Origin: CAZHTS01 sp964535315 | GTDB taxonomy: Bacteria > Chloroflexota > Anaerolineae > Anaerolineales > Anaerolineaceae | Reading direction: 5' to 3' | NCBI GenBank assembly: GCA_964535315.1 | Contig: CAZHTS010000089.1 | Span: forward strand, 1-18,612 | Length of the DNA stretch: 18,612 nucleotides | In this document: positions 14,923 to 18,612 of the stretch, in pieces | How the letters are laid out: each line of letters starts with the position of its first letter | Numbering within the stretch: the stretch's first letter is position 1 | Program-made: the position numbers and the translations under genes | Notes under the pieces: generated by a model | Database searches by the model: none | The model's input: only the letters and a program-made list of their open reading frames with translations | Told to the model about the DNA's origin: nothing

Positions 14923-16026
14923 CTACCTGTTTTTTTTTTCTTGTCCGGCCTGATCTTCCACCGTTTCGGCGGCGTTCGGGTCGGTCTGGGTGGTGCTGGC
15001 CGCTTTCAACTGCTCGATGCGCTCCTGCAAATCCTCGCGGCTGATCTCGGCCTGCTGGAACGGGCCGCGCTTGATGCGGTGCGGCAGCGCCAGTTCCGCC
15101 GCCAGGGCGATGTCGTGATCGGTGATCTTGGTGCGCCCTTCAAACGCCGCCTGGGCGCGGGCGGTCTTGAGGATCACCAGATCCGAGCGGTGGCCGTCCA
15201 CATTGAGCGAAGCGGTCAGCGATGCAATCGAAAGCAGATCGCGGCGGGTGTAGGTCACCTGGGCGATCAACTTGCGCGCCTGTTCGATCTGGCGCGACAG
15301 GTCGTCTTCCTTGGGCAGCCACTCGCCGCGGAAAACGTCGGCGTCGGCTTCAAACGCCAGGTTGCGCTCCATGATCATCATGCGCTCGCGAGCGTCGCGG
15401 ATGCCGTGGATCTCTACCGAGAGTGCAAAACGGTCGAGCAACTGCGGGCGCAGATCGCCCTCTTCGGGGTTCATCGTCCCCACCAGGATGAAACGCGCCG
15501 GATGGGTGAACGAGATGCCCTCGCGTTCGACGATGTTCATCCCCATCGCCGCCGAATCGAGCAGCACGTCCACGACGTGATCGTCCAGCAGGTTGACTTC
15601 GTCAATGTATAACAGGCCGCGGTTGGCGGCAGCCAGCACGCCGGGCTCAAAGGCGCGCTCACCCTTCTGGATGGCCTTTTCGATGTCCAGGGTACCTACC
15701 ACGCGGTCTTCGGTGGCCGAGACGGGCAGGTTGACAAACGCCGTTGGGCGGGTGGTGATGGGCAGTTCCTCGCCGCGGCTGACCCGCTCGCGGCACTCGG
15801 TACACCAGCTGGTGGGAGCGTCGGGGTCGCAGCCAAAGCGACAGTCGCTGACCACGCGCACGCGCGGCAGCAAAGCCGAAAGGGCGCGCGCCGCCGTCGA
15901 TTTAGCCGTGCCGCGCTCGCCGCGAATGAGCACCCCACCGATGCGGGGATCGACGGCATTCAATACCAGGGCGCGCCGCATGCGCTCCTGTCCAACAATT
16001 GCAGTAAATGGATAAATGTTGCGCAT
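14923..16026 (-). CDS. AAA+ (ChlI/BchI-like) half of a cobalto-/magnesium-chelatase
   Basis: The zero-frame product is a 367-aa AAA+ ATPase like the ChlI/BchI subunit that drives metal insertion into porphyrin or corrin rings. Visible features are the opening YPFTAIVGQERMRRALVLNA, Walker A GERGTAKST (residues 36-44), four cysteines in CRFGC and CTEC (62-78) that could bind zinc, Walker B LLYIDE (138-143) and the sensor region VGTMNPEEGDLRPQLLDRF. The protein ends in an acidic linker and then QEKKNR, where an A10 run meets the TAG stop. A -1 shift at the A run joins it to the VWA frame, matching the fused 'putative cobaltochelatase' family. The ATG at 16026 has AGAGG 12 bases upstream. A promoter is visible at 16075-16104. 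Confidence 0.9.
   Translation of the reverse strand: MRNIYPFTAIVGQERMRRALVLNAVDPRIGGVLIRGERGTAKSTAARALSALLPRVRVVSDCRFGCDPDAPTSWCTECRERVSRGEELPITTRPTAFVNLPVSATEDRVVGTLDIEKAIQKGERAFEPGVLAAANRGLLYIDEVNLLDDHVVDVLLDSAAMGMNIVEREGISFTHPARFILVGTMNPEEGDLRPQLLDRFALSVEIHGIRDARERMMIMERNLAFEADADVFRGEWLPKEDDLSRQIEQARKLIAQVTYTRRDLLSIASLTASLNVDGHRSDLVILKTARAQAAFEGRTKITDHDIALAAELALPHRIKRGPFQQAEISREDLQERIEQLKAASTTQTDPNAAETVEDQAGQEKKNR
14930..14939 (-). other. A10 slippery tract joining the ChlI-like and ChlD-like frames
   Basis: The minus strand reads G, ten A, then CAGGTAG. In the ChlI frame this is GAA AAA AAA AAC AGG TAG. One base back (-1), it reads AAA AAA AAA CAG GTA and continues open into the VWA frame. 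Ribosomes can slip on A AAA AAA, and RNA polymerase can add an A on such runs. Ten consecutive A residues are striking in sequence this GC-rich. Confidence 0.75.
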
Positions 16027-16073
16027 TAGAGTGGTTATCCTCTCTCTACAGGCAAATGCTTAAGAACCGGTTT

Positions 16074-16104
16074 TAGTTTACCATACTGTGGGATAACTTG
16101 ACAA
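16074..16104 (-). promoter_or_regulatory. Promoter of the chelatase gene
   Basis: On the minus strand TTGTCA (16099-16104, five of six matches to -35) is followed after 18 bases by TGG-TAAACT, an extended -10 (16075-16080). The 12-mer TATGGTAAACTA is identical to that before the patatin-like gene. The leader would be about 40 nt. There is no room for, and no sign of, a cobalamin riboswitch. Confidence 0.6.
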
Positions 16105-16118
16105 CGTGTCGTATATTC

Positions 16119-16253
16119 TTACGCTTTTTGAAGTAATTTTGAAATTTCATCTACACGTTTGTTTAGCTCTTTTACCTCACGGCGAAGAAAATACACATCC
16201 AAAGTATCAGCTACAATCCAAAGAAACAGTATAAGAATCAGAATATTATCCAT
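16119..16253 (-). CDS. 44-aa membrane micro-protein with C-terminal coiled coil
   Basis: A short gene reading MDNILILILFLWIVADTLDV and continuing to 44 residues. It has one transmembrane helix (about 3-22), a basic stop-transfer (FLRREVK), then an amphipathic helix with heptad-like spacing (VKELNKRVDEISKLLQKA). The ATG is preceded by GAAGGG six bases upstream. This looks like a real small membrane protein; I do not recognise the family. It sits 92 bp upstream of the chelatase gene. Its start codon lies inside the frame of the chimeric 121-aa ORF that runs out of the 720-bp repeat, which suggests that the micro-protein is the native gene here and the longer frame is accidental read-through. 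Confidence 0.55.
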   Translation of the reverse strand: MDNILILILFLWIVADTLDVYFLRREVKELNKRVDEISKLLQKA

Positions 16254-16603
16254 TTTTTTCCCTTCTGTGATTTGCATTCAGATAGCGATTGATCCAGGCA
16301 AATTATGGACCCCAAGTACCCATCCCTCATCAAATAGCCATCGACCCGTTGACCATGCAAAAGTTTTTGATATTGGCTTTGATTGGTAGCGATGAGGAAA
16401 TCAACGTTTCCTTTTGCTCCCGGATTTTTACCAACTGAGGCAGTGTAGTTGCTTACAAAGCACGCAAATAAGCTGGCACACGAGCTGCCCCCTTGCAACG
16501 CAGTTTCACTCTGTCGATGGCCAGAAAGCGCAAAGCTCATTTGCCTGCGTTGATACACTTCAACAGCCTTAATGATCAGGCGTTTCTCCAATAATAAGTC
16601 CAT
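16238..16603 (-). pseudogene. Truncated, chimeric copy of the 125-aa Cys-containing unknown protein
   Basis: A 121-aa frame whose first 98 residues are identical to the protein at 17723-18100. At the edge of the 720-bp repeat (16311) the original C-terminus, beginning WYDEAGNWVYYL, is replaced by 23 unrelated residues (SIICLDQSLSECKSQKGKKW and three more) that read through the ribosome site and start of the 44-aa gene in another frame. The tail therefore looks accidental, and the product is probably non-functional or altered. It overlaps the Imm40-like gene upstream by one base in TAATG, as the intact copy does. Confidence 0.65.
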
Positions 16604-17030
16604 TAAACTGGAAAGCTCCCTACGATTGAAAAATAATACGCCTCACCATTTTTATCCACATAGGCGTTTATATAATTCTTAGCAGCAGTCTGAGACTTAT
16701 AGAAATCATTCTCTGCACATAACAGATTAATATTAGGAGGATCACTATGCCAGGAATCCCCCGTGAGTTCGAGTTTATTATTCACACGCGAATAAACATC
16801 CCCACCTAATATGAACACTCTCTTTTTTACTAGAATATCGATCGCCATTAAAGCGTCACGCCATTCCCAAACATATTCATTAATCCCAATATCCTCCAAA
16901 GAAATTGCCTTCTCAATCAAATCAGAGGGTAGAAAGCGACGAAACCGTTCTAAATTATCCATCCACCACACCCCAAAATTCCTCCTGATACGGCTCAAAT
17001 AATCGTGGAATATTATATTGCTATTCCGAC
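16311..17030 (-). repeat. 720-bp direct repeat, copy A
   Basis: This stretch recurs at 17808-18527, same orientation, with a constant offset of 1497 bp and no differences in the stretches compared. Bases immediately outside differ at both ends (C against T on the left, A against T on the right). It contains the whole Imm40-like gene and the first 98 codons of the next gene. No terminal inverted repeats or target duplications were seen at its edges. Confidence 0.93.
16603..16971 (-). CDS. Imm40-like immunity protein, copy A
   Basis: A 122-aa small cytosolic protein identical to the one at 18100-18468. The pattern FRRFLPSDLIEKAISLEDIG, then NEYVWEWRDAL and FILGGDVYS, then YYFSIV near the end, resembles the Imm40 family, which is predicted to neutralise polymorphic toxins; this is from pattern memory, not a search. 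The start is taken as GTG at 16971 with AGGAGG nine bases upstream; ATG at 16962 is the alternative. The frame is open further upstream through the repeat edge, but that extension is not shared with copy B. It follows the 51-aa ORF and overlaps the next frame in TAATG. AT-rich compared with the chromosome to its left. Confidence 0.65.
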   Translation of the reverse strand: MWWMDNLERFRRFLPSDLIEKAISLEDIGINEYVWEWRDALMAIDILVKKRVFILGGDVYSRVNNKLELTGDSWHSDPPNINLLCAENDFYKSQTAAKNYINAYVDKNGEAYYFSIVGSFPV

Positions 17031-17176
17031 AGGGTCCAATAGATTGCTCCAGCGAGTCCTGTAGATATATTTCCCCCTTTTGCAGGTCCACCCCTGCCCC
17101 CCGATTTCTGCAGGTCACCTTTACTATAGGGTGGTTTTCCAGCGCTTCGCTCGTCTTCCCATTTACTGTTTCTCAT
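17021..17176 (-). CDS. 51-aa Gly-rich ORF, possible toxin-tail remnant
   Basis: The ATG overlaps the TGA of the 179-aa gene (ATGA), and the frame ends in TAG ten bases inside the 720-bp repeat. The product is basic and glycine-rich (KSGGRGGPAKGGNISTGLAG), then hydrophobic, ending AIYWTLSE. From memory, the ending resembles the YWxxSE part of a C-terminal tail seen in many Rhs-type or other polymorphic toxins, so this could be a leftover toxin end placed before an immunity gene. Because the last residues are encoded by the repeat, the match could be chance. It may also be a real small peptide. Not a confident gene. Confidence 0.35.
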   Translation of the reverse strand: MRNSKWEDERSAGKPPYSKGDLQKSGGRGGPAKGGNISTGLAGAIYWTLSE

Positions 17177-17712
17177 TCATTCAGGCGTTGTACAATTTCC
17201 TTCAAAGTCTTGAGGTAATTACGTTGGTAAATCCCTGGCGATGCGCCAGGATGCATTGCTATAACAAACGACTCAGGAGGATTATTAATCAAATCTTCAG
17301 TTTCACTGATTTCGTTATTAACTAAATCCTTATTAAAATCCGAGTCGATCGTAAACTGAATTGCGTCCATTATTGCATCGTATGGTACTGCCATTTTGTG
17401 GAGAATGCCTGTAATTTGTTCACTATAACCGTCCCTCTTTTGAAGTTCCACTTGTACAAAATCCAGGCTCTCCTGTAACTGTTCTAAGTATGTCTGCTCC
17501 AATTGCTCATCATTAAGAGAAGTGAACCCATCGATTGTATCTTTTTCTCTTGCCCTTTTATTTCCTGCGCTTATTCTGATCTCTTCCCGTACTCTTTCGA
17601 GATTTTCTTTTGCGCGAATGATGAAATCGATAGCTTCACACCGTTTTCGAGCAAGCTGAAATTGATAACGAAGTTGTGTTTTGAGGGCAATTAAACGATT
17701 AATATCAACCAT
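17173..17712 (-). CDS. 179-aa helical, coiled-coil protein, unknown function
   Basis: I do not recognise this protein. It is soluble, highly charged and mostly helical, with long stretches likely to form coiled coils (residues about 5-60 and 65-100, for example LEQTYLEQLQESLDFVQVEL). A C-terminal part has SFVIAMHPGASPGIYQRNYL. No signal peptide, transmembrane helix or catalytic motif is visible. The ATG at 17712 has a weak GAGA upstream. It starts 10 bp after the stop of the 125-aa gene and ends in an ATGA overlap with the 51-aa ORF, so it belongs to the same small operon. Base composition is AT-rich, unlike the chromosome left of 16 kb, which suggests acquisition by transfer. It lies outside the repeat and is single-copy. 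Confidence 0.7.
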   Translation of the reverse strand: MVDINRLIALKTQLRYQFQLARKRCEAIDFIIRAKENLERVREEIRISAGNKRAREKDTIDGFTSLNDEQLEQTYLEQLQESLDFVQVELQKRDGYSEQITGILHKMAVPYDAIMDAIQFTIDSDFNKDLVNNEISETEDLINNPPESFVIAMHPGASPGIYQRNYLKTLKEIVQRLNE

Positions 17713-17722
17713 AGTAATCTCA

Positions 17723-18100
17723 TTACACTCCCAGACTACGGTACCTGGTAAACTCGCACCCTATTCCCATCAAGTAATAAACCCAGTTACCCGCCTCATC
17801 ATACCATCCCAAGTACCCATCCCTCATCAAATAGCCATCGACCCGTTGACCATGCAAAAGTTTTTGATATTGGCTTTGATTGGTAGCGATGAGGAAATCA
17901 ACGTTTCCTTTTGCTCCCGGATTTTTACCAACTGAGGCAGTGTAGTTGCTTACAAAGCACGCAAATAAGCTGGCACACGAGCTGCCCCCTTGCAACGCAG
18001 TTTCACTCTGTCGATGGCCAGAAAGCGCAAAGCTCATTTGCCTGCGTTGATACACTTCAACAGCCTTAATGATCAGGCGTTTCTCCAATAATAAGTCCAT
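17723..18100 (-). CDS. 125-aa Cys-containing protein of unknown function, intact copy
   Basis: I do not recognise a family. The product starts MDLLLEKRLIIKAVEVYQRR, has a central LQGGSSCASLFACFVSNYT segment with two cysteines, a middle region (GNVDFLIATNQSQYQ), and ends GWYDEAGNWVYYLMGIGCEF plus nine residues. The C-terminal YLGWYDEAGNWVYYL looks like an ordinary folded beta segment, so this is taken as the intact version, while the copy at 16238 is cut. Its ATG overlaps the stop of the Imm40-like gene by one base (TAATG), a sign of translational coupling and a shared role. It could be a second immunity protein or a small effector; nothing in the sequence decides. Confidence 0.65.
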   Translation of the reverse strand: MDLLLEKRLIIKAVEVYQRRQMSFALSGHRQSETALQGGSSCASLFACFVSNYTASVGKNPGAKGNVDFLIATNQSQYQKLLHGQRVDGYLMRDGYLGWYDEAGNWVYYLMGIGCEFTRYRSLGV

Positions 18101-18527
18101 TAAACTGGAAAGCTCCCTACGATTGAAAAATAATACGCCTCACCATTTTTATCCACATAGGCGTTTATATAATTCTTAGCAGCAGTCTGAGACTTATAGA
18201 AATCATTCTCTGCACATAACAGATTAATATTAGGAGGATCACTATGCCAGGAATCCCCCGTGAGTTCGAGTTTATTATTCACACGCGAATAAACATCCCC
18301 ACCTAATATGAACACTCTCTTTTTTACTAGAATATCGATCGCCATTAAAGCGTCACGCCATTCCCAAACATATTCATTAATCCCAATATCCTCCAAAGAA
18401 ATTGCCTTCTCAATCAAATCAGAGGGTAGAAAGCGACGAAACCGTTCTAAATTATCCATCCACCACACCCCAAAATTCCTCCTGATACGGCTCAAATAAT
18501 CGTGGAATATTATATTGCTATTCCGAC
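17808..18527 (-). repeat. 720-bp direct repeat, copy B
   Basis: Second copy of the block at 16311-17030. The spacer between copies (17031-17807, 777 bp) carries the end of the 125-aa gene, the 179-aa gene and most of the 51-aa ORF. The 1497-bp period is divisible by three. The arrangement can delete or amplify by homologous recombination. Confidence 0.93.
18100..18468 (-). CDS. Imm40-like immunity protein, copy B
   Basis: Same 122-aa product as the copy at 16603-16971, with GTG start, AGGAGG nine bases upstream (18478-18483) and an alternative ATG at 18459. Family resemblance rests on the FLPSDLIEKAISLEDIG, EYVWEWRDAL and ILGGDVY segments. This copy leads into an intact second gene, so the Imm40-like/125-aa/179-aa order probably reflects the original operon. 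Upstream of the repeat the sequence changes to an unassigned stretch reaching the window edge, so the promoter and any toxin gene before it are not visible. Immunity genes of this type normally follow their toxin gene. Confidence 0.65.
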   Translation of the reverse strand: MWWMDNLERFRRFLPSDLIEKAISLEDIGINEYVWEWRDALMAIDILVKKRVFILGGDVYSRVNNKLELTGDSWHSDPPNINLLCAENDFYKSQTAAKNYINAYVDKNGEAYYFSIVGSFPV

Positions 18528-18612
18528 TGTTCCTTACTCCTCTACGTTCCCCCTATTGATGGCCCGCGATAAACTCAGGGGTGACCCGCCAGGCTACTCA
18601 TCCTCTTGTATG
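18528..18612 (-). other. Unassigned edge sequence before repeat copy B
   Basis: Eighty-five bases with no supportable gene. They are GC-richer than the repeat and differ completely from the sequence preceding copy A. In the Imm40 frame there is a stop within about 40 bases of the repeat edge. This could be the end of a toxin gene or an insertion-element end, but nothing here decides. Confidence 0.3.

Noticed and set aside
16027..16118. Cobalamin riboswitch before the chelatase gene
   Set aside because: The gap is only about 90 bases, holds a promoter, and shows no B12-box or the required multi-helix structure.
16603..17118. 171-aa extended version of Imm40 copy A
   Set aside because: The extra N-terminal residues cross the repeat edge, are absent from copy B and overlap the 51-aa ORF; the ribosome site sits further in.
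16311..18527. Insertion sequence or composite transposon made of the 720-bp repeats
   Set aside because: No transposase, no terminal inverted repeats and no target-site duplications; the contents are immunity-like and unknown genes.

Overview
The window looks like a chromosomal segment of a GC-rich bacterium, most likely a Chloroflexota member of the Anaerolineae/Caldilineae type. This is an inference from family content: tandem M42 peptidases, Pro/Thr-rich membrane-anchored proteins, a secreted bactofilin-like protein, DUF4013 membrane proteins and a ChlI/ChlD-type chelatase. Almost every gene lies on the minus strand; the patatin-like gene at 6881-7717 is the one clear plus-strand gene. No rRNA, tRNA, CRISPR array or transposase gene was found.

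Region 1 (1-5268) reads right to left. An isoaspartyl peptidase/asparaginase is followed by a small membrane protein, a DUF4013-like membrane protein, an M28 metallopeptidase with a multi-pass membrane domain, an SMR drug/metabolite transporter, and an aldo/keto reductase with its own promoter. Region 2 (5293-7717) holds a secreted polymer-forming (bactofilin-type) membrane protein with a good rho-independent terminator, diverging from a patatin-like phospholipase.

Region 3 (7714-13881) is a compact minus-strand array: a Pro/Thr-rich anchored protein, three M42 (TET-type) aminopeptidase paralogues interleaved with an AAC(3)-family N-acetyltransferase, an orphan solute-binding lipoprotein and a two-TM small protein. 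Several junctions are 4-nt ATGA overlaps. With the M28 and isoaspartyl peptidases of region 1, this makes the window unusually rich in peptide-degrading enzymes.

Region 4 (13943-16026) encodes the two halves of a cobalto-/magnesium-chelatase motor protein. The AAA+ (ChlI-like) and VWA (ChlD-like) halves lie in different frames, and the break falls on a run of ten A residues. A -1 shift there gives one continuous protein of about 694 aa, so programmed frameshifting or transcriptional slippage is likely.

Region 5 (16119-18612) is an AT-rich island clearly unlike its neighbours. It holds a 44-aa membrane micro-protein and a small translationally coupled operon (an Imm40-like immunity protein, a Cys-containing unknown, a coiled-coil unknown and a 51-aa ORF). 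A 720-bp direct repeat, without differences in the stretches I compared, occurs twice with a period of 1497 bp, so the first operon gene and most of the second are present twice; the second copy is truncated and chimeric. This resembles a recombining polymorphic-toxin immunity cassette.
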